A DNA stretch of 64,000 nt from Nocardia crassostreae (GTDB taxonomy: Bacteria > Actinomycetota > Actinomycetes > Mycobacteriales > Mycobacteriaceae): contig NZ_BDCH01000040.1 of assembly GCF_001613405.1 (NCBI RefSeq), forward strand, positions 1-64,000, read 5' to 3'. The notes below the pieces were generated by a model that saw only the letters and a list, made by a program, of their open reading frames with translations, had not been told where the DNA came from and ran no database searches. This document shows, one piece after another, positions 9,764 through 19,348 of this stretch. The stretch's first letter is position 1, and each line of letters starts with the position of its first letter. Both the position numbers and the translations under genes were made by a program.

Positions 9764-10219
9764 TCAGAGGGCGCGCGTCATGAAGATGGAGTACGGGTCC
9801 TCGACGTAGTCCGCGAATGGCGCGCACCGGGTGAAGCCGTGGCGCTCGTAGAGCCGCACGGCCGGGGCGAAGAACTCCGGAGCCCCGGTTTCCAGGCTCA
9901 GCCGTTCGTAGCCGCGCGCCCGCGCCTCGTCGAGAATGTGGTCCAGCAGCAGCGAAGCCACGCCCTGCCCCCGGAAGTTCGCGGCCGTCCGCATGGACTT
10001 GATCTCCCCGTGGGTAGGGTCCAGCTCCTTGACCGCGCCGCACCCGGCCAGCTCCTCGCCTTCCCGGACCGACCAGAAGGTGACCTCCGGCTTGCGCAGC
10101 CCCTCCAGATCCAGCGCGTGCACGCTGTCCTCGGGGGAGTGCTCGAACATCTCGGCGACATGGGATTCGAGCAAGGCGATGACCTCGGATCCGGTGAGGT
10201 CGTCGAGAACGATGCGCAT
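9764..10219 (-). CDS. GNAT-family N-acetyltransferase
   Basis: A 151-residue acetyl-CoA-dependent N-acetyltransferase. The acetyl-CoA loop is visible as RTAANFRGQGVASLLLDHIL (about residues 77-96, the R/QxxGxG/A motif), followed by the terminal strand with YERHGFTRC. The whole protein is one GNAT domain. The acceptor is unknown; the family includes small-molecule and protein acetylators. Confidence 0.85.
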   Translation of the reverse strand: MRIVLDDLTGSEVIALLESHVAEMFEHSPEDSVHALDLEGLRKPEVTFWSVREGEELAGCGAVKELDPTHGEIKSMRTAANFRGQGVASLLLDHILDEARARGYERLSLETGAPEFFAPAVRLYERHGFTRCAPFADYVEDPYSIFMTRAL

Positions 10220-10336
10220 GGCGGCCAGCCTACGAGACTGGTCGGTCTCCTGCTCGGCGGCCGCCGAACACGGTCATTGCTACGAGAATCACAGCGGTCG
10301 TAGCCTGAGAGCGTCACACAGCGGATTGGGGTCGGG

Positions 10337-11653
10337 GTGGCGTCCAACGAGAAGCCCGGCCGTCTGATCGGTGGGCGGTACCGCTTGGTCGAGGTGCTCG
10401 GCGCCGGAGCCTTCGGCGAGGTCTGGCGAGCCCGGGACGAATTGCTCCGGGTCGACGTGGCCGCGAAAAGGATTGCCGGACTACCTGGTCCGGGAGTCGG
10501 CGAGCAGATCTTCCGAGCCGCCCGGGAAGCGCGGAATGCGGCACAGCTGCGCGATCACCCCAATGTGGTGGGAGTGCACGATGTGCTGGCCGAGGATGCG
10601 GACACGTGGATCATCATGCAGTTGGTGGACGGGTGTTCGCTGCGCGAATACCTCGACCGGAACGGAACACTCACCCGGGAGCACGCGCTCGACCTCGCGC
10701 GCCGCCTGCTCGGCGCACTCGTCACCGCGCATGCGGCGGGCATCGTGCACCGGGATATCAAGCCCGCCAACATCATGATGGCCGCGGACGGCGGGGTGCT
10801 GCTCGCCGATTTCGGCATCTCCGCGCAGCAGGAAGACACACAGCTGACGGCGACGGGGATCTTCATCGGCACCCCCGCCTATGCGGCGCCAGAGCGTTTG
10901 TGGGGCGACGATCGCGGGGCGATCGGCGATCTGTTCTCGCTGGGCGTCACGCTCTACGAGGCGATCGAAGGCAGGCGGCCGTTCGCTGTCGATGCCCGAT
11001 CGGGAACCGCGCGGGAGCCTACGAAATGTGGCGAGCTCGCCACGCTCGTCATGCGGCTCCTGCGGAAGGATCCGCAACGTCGCCCGACCGCGGCGACGGC
11101 GCTCGCCGAGCTGCCGGATCGGATCGCCTCGGCCGCCGCGCCGAATACTCCGGCGCCAATGGTCTTCTCGTGCGTGCGCGCGGGTCGGCGCCTGCCGGGC
11201 ACCTCTCTCGTCGGGGCTTTCGCGGGTGTGCTGGTCGACATCCCGATCCTCTTGATGGTCACGTTCGTGACGGACGACAAGATGCCGTTGTGGGGACTGC
11301 TCGTGCTGCCGGGAGCTCTGGCGGTTGTCGCGCCCTGCGTCGAAGTACCGATGATGTACAGGCAGGCCAAGTGGACACTGACGGTGGACTCGTCGGGGTT
11401 GTCGGTCAACCCGAACAGCCGGATCGCATGGCGGCGAATCGAGTTCGTCTCCCTCCATGCCTACCGGATGGCGATCCACATCCGCGAGCCCACCGTCATG
11501 GAACGGCGAATCTCGTGGGGCGAGGGAATCGGGTTCACGGCACAGGAGGAATCGACCGAACTCGTTGTCGACCTGTCCTTCCGCAACGCCAAGCCGACAT
11601 CGATCGTGGCGGCAATGCAGGCCCACCACCCCGACCTGGTGGTGATGCGCTAG
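10337..11653 (+). CDS. Membrane Ser/Thr protein kinase with C-terminal PH-like region
   Basis: A 438-residue Hanks-type kinase. The kinase domain (about residues 14-265) has the P-loop GAGAFGEVW, catalytic Lys in AAKRI, HRDIKPANIMM, DFG and the APE of PAYAAPE, so it should be active. Two adjacent hydrophobic segments (about 288-312 and 318-340) are followed by about 95 residues (TLTVDSSGLSVNPNSRIAWR onward) that look like the PH/YdbS-like beta domain found after TM pairs. There is no external sensor domain. The start is GTG. Its 3' end abuts the leftward radical-SAM gene, whose frame runs on antisense into it. The gene may be a later insertion beside the NTPase cluster. Confidence 0.85.
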   Translation: MASNEKPGRLIGGRYRLVEVLGAGAFGEVWRARDELLRVDVAAKRIAGLPGPGVGEQIFRAAREARNAAQLRDHPNVVGVHDVLAEDADTWIIMQLVDGCSLREYLDRNGTLTREHALDLARRLLGALVTAHAAGIVHRDIKPANIMMAADGGVLLADFGISAQQEDTQLTATGIFIGTPAYAAPERLWGDDRGAIGDLFSLGVTLYEAIEGRRPFAVDARSGTAREPTKCGELATLVMRLLRKDPQRRPTAATALAELPDRIASAAAPNTPAPMVFSCVRAGRRLPGTSLVGAFAGVLVDIPILLMVTFVTDDKMPLWGLLVLPGALAVVAPCVEVPMMYRQAKWTLTVDSSGLSVNPNSRIAWRRIEFVSLHAYRMAIHIREPTVMERRISWGEGIGFTAQEESTELVVDLSFRNAKPTSIVAAMQAHHPDLVVMR

Positions 11654-12352
11654 CCGAAAGACCCTCGAGCCCTGTGGGTTTCGCGGCGGCGTCCGCCGGT
11701 CGCCCCGAACGCCGAGCCCGGCCAGGAGTGCGTCGAGCGTGTCCACATCACTCCACCCGTTCACCGCGATGGTTCCGTCCGTATCCACCCGCACCTCCAC
11801 CCGATCCGGCGCGCTCACGAACTCCAGCTCGCGATACCGCCCGGTGAGCGCCCGCAACCCCTGATTGGTCGACCCCACCCACGGCCGCACCCGATCGATG
11901 AGATCCGCCCGATACGGCCCATCGGCCAGCAGGTCGGTCCGCTCGAGCAACTCCCGGATATCGCGCCGCCGCCGACTCCACACGGTCAGATCGCCGTACT
12001 CGTACCCGGTGAACGTCATGACCGACAACCCCCGCGCCTGCGCCGCCGCGGCCAGCCGCGCCAATGGTGCGGCCTGCTCGAACGGTTCACCCCCGAGCAA
12101 CGTGATCCCCTCGGCCCCGGCCTCCGTCGCCGCATCGAGGACCCGCGGAATCCATTCCCCGACATCCACCACCGTCCCACCCGCCGCCGCCCACATATGC
12201 GGGTTGAAACACCCCCGGCACCGAATAGTGCACCCCTGCACCCAGATCGCACTCCGCCGCCCCGGCCCCTCCGCCTCGGTCGCCGCGAGCACCCGACTCA
12301 CCCGCACCGCATTCCCGGGAACCTCGCCGGGGCACACCGATATCGGAATCAC
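11654..12352 (-). CDS. Radical-SAM activase (NrdG/PFL-activase-like, 4Fe-4S single cluster)
   Basis: Small radical-SAM protein. The iron-sulfur motif is in WVQGCTIRCRGCFNPHMW (CX3CX2C) and the SAM-binding motif is LLGGEPFEQ. The fold resembles glycyl-radical activases, but no glycyl-radical enzyme is nearby. The start is a GTG at 12352 overlapping the stop of the HhH gene, so it is translationally coupled. The right-hand end given here is approximate: similarity fades after the strand containing VNGWSDVDTLDALLAGLG, yet the frame has no stop until 10481, about 1.2 kb inside the kinase on the other strand. Either the original stop was lost when the kinase arrived, or one base is wrong near 11.7 kb. 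Confidence 0.7.
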
Positions 12353-13254
12353 AGATCCAGCTTTCGGCCCAATGCCCGCGCTGGTTGCGGTGTCGCGCCG
12401 GTGAAGTCGAGCCGATCCGCGATTCGCCGCAACTCGTGCGGTTTGAGCCCGGATACCGACGCGAACTCCTGCAGATCGCGAATGCCTCCGCTGCGGTCCC
12501 GCGCCGCGAGCACTGCCGCCACGGTGTCGGGGCCGAGGGCGAGTGCCGAAAACTGTTCGGCGGATGCGGTATTCACCAGCACGCGAGAGTTCGAGTCGGG
12601 AGCGGCGGAGTCCGGAGCAGCAACAAGCGCTCGCGGATCCGGCCATGCGGCAACAGGGGTCGCAGTCGGCGGGTGTGAAGCCCACTGCTGCGGCTGACCG
12701 CTGGTGGGCCAGGCTGCACCAGCGGCGGGCGCGCCCGGCGGGGCCCAGCGCCCCTGTGCGTTGCCCGCGACGAAGCCCGGTGCGGCGGGTGCGGCCCAGT
12801 AATGCTGGGTGTCGTCCGTCAGCCAGGTCGGTGCCTGGGGTTCACGAATCGGGTTGGGGTAGAGGGGCATCGGAGGATGCTGGCGGGGTACGCCGGACTG
12901 GATGCGGTGGAGGTAGTGGGGGTGGGCCAGGAGGGCGTGCACGATGCCGCCGATCCATACGGCGATGAGAGCTCCGGCGCCCCAGTCGTCGATGGTTTGC
13001 TGGGTGGGGGTGGGCGGCGCTGCTTTTCCGGATGCGACGTCGTCATCGGTGGGGCCGGACAGGCCCAGGAGGACGAATATGCCGATGGTGGCGGCGAAGT
13101 AGACGGCGGCGCTGATCAGCCACGGGCGGTGTTTGGTGCGGACGCCGATGTAGAGGAAGCTCGCCCAGGTCAGGAAGCCGCAGAGGAAGGTGGGGATGAT
13201 CCACAGGCTGTTCGCGGTGCGCCAGCCGTGGGTGCCGGGGAGCGCGCCGTTCAC
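12349..13254 (-). CDS. Membrane protein with C-terminal helix-hairpin-helix domain
   Basis: A 301-residue protein with three transmembrane segments in its first 110 residues, a Pro/Ala-rich linker (about 145-225), and a C-terminal ComEA-like HhH module from RVLVNTASAEQFSALALGPD. HhH modules bind DNA backbones or protein partners. The GTG at 13254 overlaps the stop of the DUF2997 gene, and its own stop overlaps the radical-SAM start. I infer that it anchors the NTPase cluster's products at the membrane. Confidence 0.75.
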   Translation of the reverse strand: MNGALPGTHGWRTANSLWIIPTFLCGFLTWASFLYIGVRTKHRPWLISAAVYFAATIGIFVLLGLSGPTDDDVASGKAAPPTPTQQTIDDWGAGALIAVWIGGIVHALLAHPHYLHRIQSGVPRQHPPMPLYPNPIREPQAPTWLTDDTQHYWAAPAAPGFVAGNAQGRWAPPGAPAAGAAWPTSGQPQQWASHPPTATPVAAWPDPRALVAAPDSAAPDSNSRVLVNTASAEQFSALALGPDTVAAVLAARDRSGGIRDLQEFASVSGLKPHELRRIADRLDFTGATPQPARALGRKLDL

Positions 13255-13487
13255 AGCCGGTCGTCCACCCGGGCGGGATCGACGGCGGGGTCGAGGTGTG
13301 AGACCACCGGGGCGGCAGCGGTTTTCCACCAGTCGCCGGTGTATTCGCTGTCGAGGGTGGTGGCTTCGAGCATGTTCTCCAGGATCTGGATGTACGGCAG
13401 ACGGCCTGCGCCGACGGTGTCATGGGTCTGGGCGCTGACCTGGCCGTCGGCGGCGATGGTGACGGTGATGCGGACCGGCTCGCTCAC
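13251..13487 (-). CDS. DUF2997-like small protein
   Basis: A 78-residue protein opening RITVTIAADGQVSAQTHDTV, a two-strand pattern (I-x-V-x-I-x-x-D-G-x-V) typical of DUF2997 proteins, which are usually encoded beside DUF1257. Its GTG start shares bases with the DUF1257-like stop. Function is unknown. Confidence 0.6.
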   Translation of the reverse strand: MSEPVRITVTIAADGQVSAQTHDTVGAGRLPYIQILENMLEATTLDSEYTGDWWKTAAAPVVSHLDPAVDPARVDDRL

Positions 13488-13924
13488 TGGTTGACCTCCA
13501 GGACCATGGTCACCGACTCATCGGTATTGGTGGTTTCCGAGACCAGCGTCATGCCCGCGGCCGGTGCGCGGTCGCGGACCTTGCGCAGGACCTCGGCCTG
13601 CACCCGGCGGCCGTAGGCGGCGTCGACGGCGAGCTCGGCGTCCACGCAGCGCTGTTCATCGGTGGTGCCGGTGAAGTGCGCCTGCCAGATGCCCTCGGTA
13701 TCGCGGCGCAATTGCGCGGCGAGTTCGGCCCATTCGACATCGATGGCATCGGGACCGGTCACGATGGCCCGGCCGCCGGTATCGCCGACGGCGAGGGTGA
13801 GCAGCCGCGGATCACGCAGCCGGGTCGAGACGGTGCATACGTTCACCGCCGCAGAACCTTGGGATGCGGCGGCTTTGGCGACCGCGCCGATCGCGAGGGG
13901 CAGCAGGATCAGGGAGACGCTCAT
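13484..13924 (-). CDS. DUF1257/Ycf35-like protein
   Basis: 146 residues from the ATG at 13924. A hydrophobic N-terminus (about residues 3-20) is followed by a region ending AYGRRVQAEVLRKVRDRAPAAG, then ETTNTDESVTMVLEV, which resembles the C-terminus of DUF1257, the family of plastid Ycf35. The assignment rests partly on neighbours: Ycf46, DUF1257 and DUF2997 genes commonly occur together. The hydrophobic start is unusual and may make this an exported or membrane-attached variant. Confidence 0.55.
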   Translation of the reverse strand: MSVSLILLPLAIGAVAKAAASQGSAAVNVCTVSTRLRDPRLLTLAVGDTGGRAIVTGPDAIDVEWAELAAQLRRDTEGIWQAHFTGTTDEQRCVDAELAVDAAYGRRVQAEVLRKVRDRAPAAGMTLVSETTNTDESVTMVLEVNQ

Positions 13925-13982
13925 AATCGGAAGTATTACTACGGCGCTTGTGAATCGCTTATGAAGTTCTTCGCCGCCGTGC

Positions 13983-15536
13983 CTATTCGATATCGTCCGC
14001 GGTCGGCGGCGCGAAGGTCGACGCCGGAACCGCGCGCAGTTTCGCCCATTCCCGCAGGGCGGTGATCTGGGCGTCGTGCAGGGTCGAGAGCGGGACGGTG
14101 TTCTCGATGGCGTGGAAGAGATCGGCCGCATCCAGTGGCCGTCGCGCCGAATAGGCGTCGAACAGGCCCGCGATCACGGCCTGCTCGATTTCCGCACCGG
14201 AGAAGTCCTTCGAACCGCGCGCCAGATCGGCCAGCAGGCCGGGGGTGAGCTCGAGCCCGGCCGCGGGGCCGATGAGCCGCCGGTGCAGGTGCAATCGCCA
14301 GATCGCCTCGCGCTCATCGGCTCCGGGCAGATCCACGAAGAAGATTTCGTCGAATCGCCCCTTGCGCAGGAATTCCGGGGGCAGATTCTCGATATTGTTG
14401 GCCGTCGCAATGACGAAGACGGGCCGGTCCTTCTCCTGCATCCAGGTGAGGAAAGTGCCGAAAACCCGTGCGCTGGTTCCGGTATCGCCCGCCGTGCCCG
14501 CACCGGCGAAACCCTTGTCGATTTCGTCCACCCACAGCACGCACGGCGCGGACGCCTCGGCCGTCGCCAGCGCCGAGCGCATATTGTGCTCGCTCGCGCC
14601 CACCAGCCCGGCGAAGACCCGGCCGATATCGAGCCGAATCAAAGGCAGACCTCATTCGGCCGCAACGGATTTGGCCGTCAGCGATTTACCGCAGCCCGGA
14701 ACCCCGGTGATCAGCACGCCCTTCGGGACCGGCAATCCGTAGGCGGCGGCCTCGGCCAGCCAGGAGTCGTTGCGTTTGCGCAGCCACGATTTCAGTTCGT
14801 CGAGCCCGCCCACATCGGCGAGCGCCGATTCGGTCCGCACCAACTCCAGCAGCCCGGATTTGCGAATCGTCTGCGCCTTCTCGGTCAGCACCACCTCCAC
14901 ACCGGCATCGGTGAGCCGCCCGTCCTGCACCATGGCCAGCGAGAAGGCGTTCTCGGCCCCGGACAGTGTGAGCCCCAGCGCCGCCTTGGTCAGCCGGTCA
15001 TGACCGTGCGTACCCAGATCGACGGCGACGGTATCGCGATTGCTCGCGATCATGCCGTTGAGCAGTTCGCGGATCTCCGGCTCCCTGGGCAGCGCGAAAT
15101 CGATTACGGTGACCTCCTTTTCGAGCTCGGGCGGGATGCGCAGCACCGGCGCCACCACGATCACGGTGCGCGCCACCGGCCCGGCGCGGAAATCGCGCAC
15201 CACATCCCGCAGGGCCCGCACCACCAGCGGTTCGGCCGGACGGGTGCCGTCGCCCAGGAAGGCGTGCAGATCGGTGCACACGAATACGGCGCGCTCACCG
15301 ACCCGCCGCACGCTCTGCAACATGGCGGCCGGATCGTTGGTATTGCGCTCGGGCAGGCCGCCGGTGCGGCGCAGCCCCTCGGTCGCCGACCAATGCCACG
15401 GCGGGCGCGGTGTCTTCAGGGCCGCCAGCGTGGCCGTGATCTCGTCGAGTACCCGCTGCTCCTCGAAGGTTTGGATGTAGAGCAGCGGAAAGCGGGCCTG
15501 CAACAGCTGGGTCAGGACGCGGCGAAAGGGGTGCAC
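13983..15536 (-). pseudogene. Ycf46-type AAA ATPase interrupted by an in-frame TGA
   Basis: Homologue of cyanobacterial/plastid Ycf46: an N-terminal RecA-like region from HPFRRVLTQLLQARFPLLYI, then a AAA module. Walker A is GVPGCGKSLTAK (about residues 280-291); Walker B VLWVDEID and the arginine finger region RKGRFDEIFFVDLPG are downstream. A TGA at 14654-14652 falls immediately after SVAAE, where the family has Trp (TGG). Both halves are in the same frame and otherwise well preserved, so a single base change separates Walker A from Walker B. The choices are a recent nonsense mutation, a base-call error, or low-level readthrough. The start is GTG at 15536. Confidence 0.8.
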
Positions 15537-15637
15537 AGTCGCCGATGGTAGGGAAAATCGGTGGCCGCCGTGCAGTCGCGGACCGTACCGTTATCGCGAC
15601 GCCCGGAAATGGCGTCGGCAATCGATGAAAGGACACA

Positions 15638-16696
15638 TTGGAAGCGACGGTCACGGTAACCCCGGATCAGTTGCCGGAGTTGCTGCTGCACGTCGCGGTG
15701 GTGCGTCCGGTATTTCTGTGGGGCGCCCCCGGAATCGGGAAGAGTTCACTGGTGCGAGCGTTCGCCGATTCACTCGGCCTGGAATGCGTGACGCTGCTGG
15801 GCACCCAGTTGGCGCCCGAGGATCTCATCGGCGTGCCCCAGATAGTCGCGGATCGCAGCCGGTTCGCACCGCCGGAAATGATTGCCCGGCCGGAGCCGTA
15901 CTGCCTGTTTCTGGACGAACTGAATGCCGCGCCCGGCGAGGTGCAGAAATCGTTCTATTCGCTGATTCTGGATCGGCGTATCGGCAATTACGATCTGCCC
16001 GCCGGATCGGTGGTCATCGGGGCCGGTAACCGCGCCACCGACAATGCCCTCGCCCGCCCGATGGCCTCGGCGCTGGTGAATCGCATGGTGCACATGCATC
16101 TGCGCGCCGATGTGGACGATTGGCTGAAGTGGGCCGCGGACAACGACATTCACCCGTGGGTGGTGGAGTACATCATGCAGCGCCCGGATCATCTGTGGTC
16201 GGCGCCACCCAAGACCGAGCAGCCCTTCTCCACCCCGCGCGGCTGGCACATGCTCTCGGATGCCTTGCACTCCTATGGAACCGGGGTCGCGGACGAGGCG
16301 CTGTGGGTGCTGGCCTCGGGCACGCTGACCCCCGCGCATGCTTCGGCCTTCCGGGCGTATGTGGAGACGGTGCGGCACGCCTTCGATCTGGAGGCGGTCA
16401 TCAAGGGTGATACGGCCTGGCCGCGCGATCCGGCCGATCGCGATCTACTGTACTTCCTGTCCGAGACGTTCCGCGCCCGGCTGATCAAAGAATTGCCCGC
16501 CTCCCGCGAGCACGCCTCGGCGGGGCTGAAACGCTTTGTGCTGCGGTCGAAGACGATGCTCACCGAACTCGCGGAGATCTCGGTGGAATGCGCCCAGCTG
16601 GTCATCGCCACCGATGACGACGGGCTGCCGCTGCTGCTGTCCTGGTACCTGGTGGAGGTCACCCGGGATCTGCCGCGCCTCGCCGCTCGGAGGTGA
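15638..16696 (+). CDS. MoxR-type AAA ATPase (cluster A)
   Basis: A 352-residue MoxR-family ATPase. MoxR ATPases work as chaperone-like remodelers with VWA-domain partners. Walker A is GAPGIGKSS (about residues 29-37), Walker B LFLDELN (about 90), and sensor 1 is GAGNRATDN. The start is TTG at 15638 behind AAAGGA. It is divergent from the Ycf46 gene across 101 bp, and its partner gene starts three bases after its stop, so the two form one transcript. Confidence 0.88.
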   Translation: MEATVTVTPDQLPELLLHVAVVRPVFLWGAPGIGKSSLVRAFADSLGLECVTLLGTQLAPEDLIGVPQIVADRSRFAPPEMIARPEPYCLFLDELNAAPGEVQKSFYSLILDRRIGNYDLPAGSVVIGAGNRATDNALARPMASALVNRMVHMHLRADVDDWLKWAADNDIHPWVVEYIMQRPDHLWSAPPKTEQPFSTPRGWHMLSDALHSYGTGVADEALWVLASGTLTPAHASAFRAYVETVRHAFDLEAVIKGDTAWPRDPADRDLLYFLSETFRARLIKELPASREHASAGLKRFVLRSKTMLTELAEISVECAQLVIATDDDGLPLLLSWYLVEVTRDLPRLAARR

Positions 16697-16699
16697 GCG

Positions 16700-18529
16700 G
16701 TGGCCGCACGGTCGACCCGTAAACGTCGCAAGGTCGCCGAGCCGTGGTACGAGAACGTCCTGGCCGGGTGGCGACTGGTATCCGGCAATCCGCTGTTCCG
16801 GTGGGCGGGAAGCCGTTTGATCGAGGGTGAGAAGGAGCTGCCCGCCGACCTCCGGGCCTATATCGACGGGTGGGGTTACGTCGTCTACAACCAGAAGGCG
16901 CGAGCACAGCCGGAGGAATGGGCGTGGACCTTCGCGCATCTGCTGCTGCACGCCGGGTTCGGACATCTCGATCCGCGCGAGGTGCCGCCGCGGCTGATGG
17001 CTCCGAATAGATTCGACTCCCGCAGGAATCTCGGTGCGTCACAACCGCATCCGGCCTATCGTGCGGCCTGCTGTGTGACCGTCGATCGGTACCTGCTGAC
17101 CTTGAAGATCGGTCGCCCGCCGGGCGATCTGCCGCCGGGGCCGGGCGGCTCCGACGAGCGGGCCCTGGCCGAGCGCTGGTGTGACGGTGAGGTTCCCGAG
17201 CACTACCGGCAGCCGGAGTTCCCGGACTTCTTCATCGCCACGGCCGCGCATGCCGAGAAGGCCGACTACCAGACGAGTTTCGCCGTCGGCGTGGGCCTGG
17301 CCGCCCGGGCCGCGCTGGACAGTGCCGGTCACGTTGTCACCCGCGGTCGGCGCGAGACCATGCAGGTGTGGGATCGCGCGCTGAACTGGCTCGTCTCCTC
17401 CTATCCGCTGCTGGGTGCGCTGGCGGCGGGCATGAAGATCGTCGCCGACGCGGATGTGGCGCGCGGCTGGGATATTTCGATCGCGGCGGTGAATGCCGAG
17501 GCCGCCGAGATCTACATCAATCCGTTCGCCGGGCTGAACGACGACGAGTGGCGTTTCGTGCTCGCTCACGAAATGCTGCACGCCGCCCTGCGGCACGGTG
17601 AGCGCGCGGGCTGGCGCGACCACTATCTGTTCAATATCGCCTGCGATTACGTGGTGAACGGCTGGCTGGTCGAGATGGGAGTGGGGGAGATGCCCGAGGG
17701 TCTGCTCTACGATCCCGCCCTGAAAGGTCTTTCGGCGGAACAGATCTACGACCGCATCACCGGAGACCTGCGCAAGATGCGCAAGCTCGCCACACTTCGC
17801 GGTAAAGGCCGCGGCGACATCTTCGGAGAACCCTTGCCGCACGGTGGTTCTCCCGGCCGCTACATCGACCTGGACGAGTACTACCGCGGCGCCCTCGCCA
17901 CCGGTCTGGCCTACCACCAGAACAGCGGCCGCGGCCTGCTGCCCGCCGGACTGGAACAGGAGATCCGCGCCCTCGACCAGCCCCCGCTGCCGTGGGATGC
18001 GCAACTGGCGCAATGGTTCGACGAGCACGTCCCCGCCGTCGAGAAGCGCCGCAGCTACGCCCGCGCCTCCCGCCGCCAATCCTCCACCCCCGATATCCCG
18101 CGCCCCGCCTGGGTGCGCCCACACGACGCGGTCCGCCTGCCCACCTTCGGCGTGGTCCTGGACACCTCGGGTTCCATGGACGTCCGCCTCCTGGGCAAGG
18201 GCCTCGGCGCCATCGCCTCCTACGCCCGCGCCCGCGACGTCCCCAGCGCCCGCGTGGTCTACTGCGATGCCGCCGCCTACGACGCGGGCTACCTCCCCGT
18301 CGACGACATCGCGGCGAAAGTCCGTGTCCGCGGCCGCGGCGGCACCGTCCTGCAACCCGGCATCCGCCTGCTCGAACGCGCCGAGGACTTCCCACCCGAC
18401 GGCCCGATCCTCATCATCACCGACGGCATGTGCGACGTCGTCCGCGTCCGCCACGAACACGCCTTCCTCATCCCCGCCGGAGCGTCACTCCCATTCCGCC
18501 CGCGCGGCCCCGTCTTCCGCATGCGCTGA
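16700..18529 (+). CDS. DUF2201 metallopeptidase-VWA fusion protein
   Basis: A 609-residue partner of the preceding MoxR ATPase. The central domain has LAHEMLHAALRHGER (about residues 288-302), an HExxH zinc motif as in DUF2201 putative metallopeptidases. The C-terminal VWA-like domain starts near 485 with LDTSGSMD, the first MIDAS motif, and ends near ILIITDGMCD. I infer that MoxR unfolds or loads a substrate and that the zinc site may cleave it, but no substrate is known. The 3-bp spacing from MoxR indicates co-expression. Confidence 0.85.
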   Translation: MAARSTRKRRKVAEPWYENVLAGWRLVSGNPLFRWAGSRLIEGEKELPADLRAYIDGWGYVVYNQKARAQPEEWAWTFAHLLLHAGFGHLDPREVPPRLMAPNRFDSRRNLGASQPHPAYRAACCVTVDRYLLTLKIGRPPGDLPPGPGGSDERALAERWCDGEVPEHYRQPEFPDFFIATAAHAEKADYQTSFAVGVGLAARAALDSAGHVVTRGRRETMQVWDRALNWLVSSYPLLGALAAGMKIVADADVARGWDISIAAVNAEAAEIYINPFAGLNDDEWRFVLAHEMLHAALRHGERAGWRDHYLFNIACDYVVNGWLVEMGVGEMPEGLLYDPALKGLSAEQIYDRITGDLRKMRKLATLRGKGRGDIFGEPLPHGGSPGRYIDLDEYYRGALATGLAYHQNSGRGLLPAGLEQEIRALDQPPLPWDAQLAQWFDEHVPAVEKRRSYARASRRQSSTPDIPRPAWVRPHDAVRLPTFGVVLDTSGSMDVRLLGKGLGAIASYARARDVPSARVVYCDAAAYDAGYLPVDDIAAKVRVRGRGGTVLQPGIRLLERAEDFPPDGPILIITDGMCDVVRVRHEHAFLIPAGASLPFRPRGPVFRMR

Positions 18530-18539
18530 CCGCCCAGCG

Positions 18540-18935
18540 CTACTGCCGGACGCAGTCGAGCACCTCGCTGCGATACCCATCGTCCCGATCCAGCGCATCG
18601 TGATAGGTCTGACGCACCGTGCACCGCACCCGCTCTCCCACCGCGATCCCCTCGGGCAGCCGTGACGTGGGCAGCCCGTACAGGAAGGAATCCACCAGCG
18701 CATCGTCCTCCGCCGTTCCGGGCACGCTCCGCAACTGCACCTTCCCGGTCATGAAGTCCACGCTCTCGACCACGAATTCCATATGCCCGGCCCATTTCCG
18801 CTCCACCTCCTGCGGAAAACACGACACCGCCACCACGGCCGCCATCAACAATCCGGCCAACCCCGCGACCACGAACGTCACCACCCGCGACCACACCCGC
18901 CCACCGTCCGACATCCCGTGCGTCTCCGGCCACAT
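18540..18935 (-). CDS. Membrane-anchored protein of unknown function
   Basis: 131 residues from the ATG at 18935 (alternatives at 18980 and 18914). One N-terminal transmembrane segment (about residues 14-37, VVTFVVAGLAGLLMAAVVAV) precedes an external part of about 90 residues with two Cys (in RCTVRQ and LDCVRQ) that could pair. No family recognised. It converges with the VWA gene at 11 bp. Confidence 0.6.
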   Translation of the reverse strand: MWPETHGMSDGGRVWSRVVTFVVAGLAGLLMAAVVAVSCFPQEVERKWAGHMEFVVESVDFMTGKVQLRSVPGTAEDDALVDSFLYGLPTSRLPEGIAVGERVRCTVRQTYHDALDRDDGYRSEVLDCVRQ

Positions 18936-19348
18936 CGGACACCTCCAGGTCTCGACCACCGACCGCGGCGCAGCCCCCAAACCGTGGTCTGGTCAGGCAC
19001 ATCGGACTCCCTCCCGAACGGCCCCGCCTCACCCATGGTCCCACCGCCGGACCGCCCCTGCCCGCCCACGACCGGTGGTTCCCGATCAGTACGAATATCG
19101 AGATCCGCCCGCGACCGCGCACGGAACGGGCCGCCCTGCGATCTCCAACGGAGACGTTCCGCCGCACCTCCATCGCTGCCATCCCGGGTACTCGCGGAGT
19201 TGCCTGGGAGGCTGCTCAGTGGCGCGGGAATGGCAGTATTTCGTCCGATTTGCTGCCACTGATACGCAGTCGCTGCCATTTCGGCTGCTTCCGGTCGGAG
19301 TCCGGTGCGAGCATGGAGGGGAACCGGTCGCCGCGAGAGGTGGTGGGT
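18936..19348. other. Non-coding stretch between two membrane-protein genes
   Basis: No reading frame here has coding character. The long frames that cross it are Arg/Pro/Thr-rich antisense frames. It should hold the divergent promoters of the genes at 18935 and 19349, but I could not pick a convincing pair. Confidence 0.5.

Noticed and set aside
14652..14654. TGA in the Ycf46-like gene read as selenocysteine
   Set aside because: The family has Trp, not Cys or Sec, at this position, and there is no redox motif around it.
17039..18460. A 473-residue open frame on the minus strand
   Set aside because: Complete antisense overlap with the DUF2201-VWA gene, which has clear motifs.
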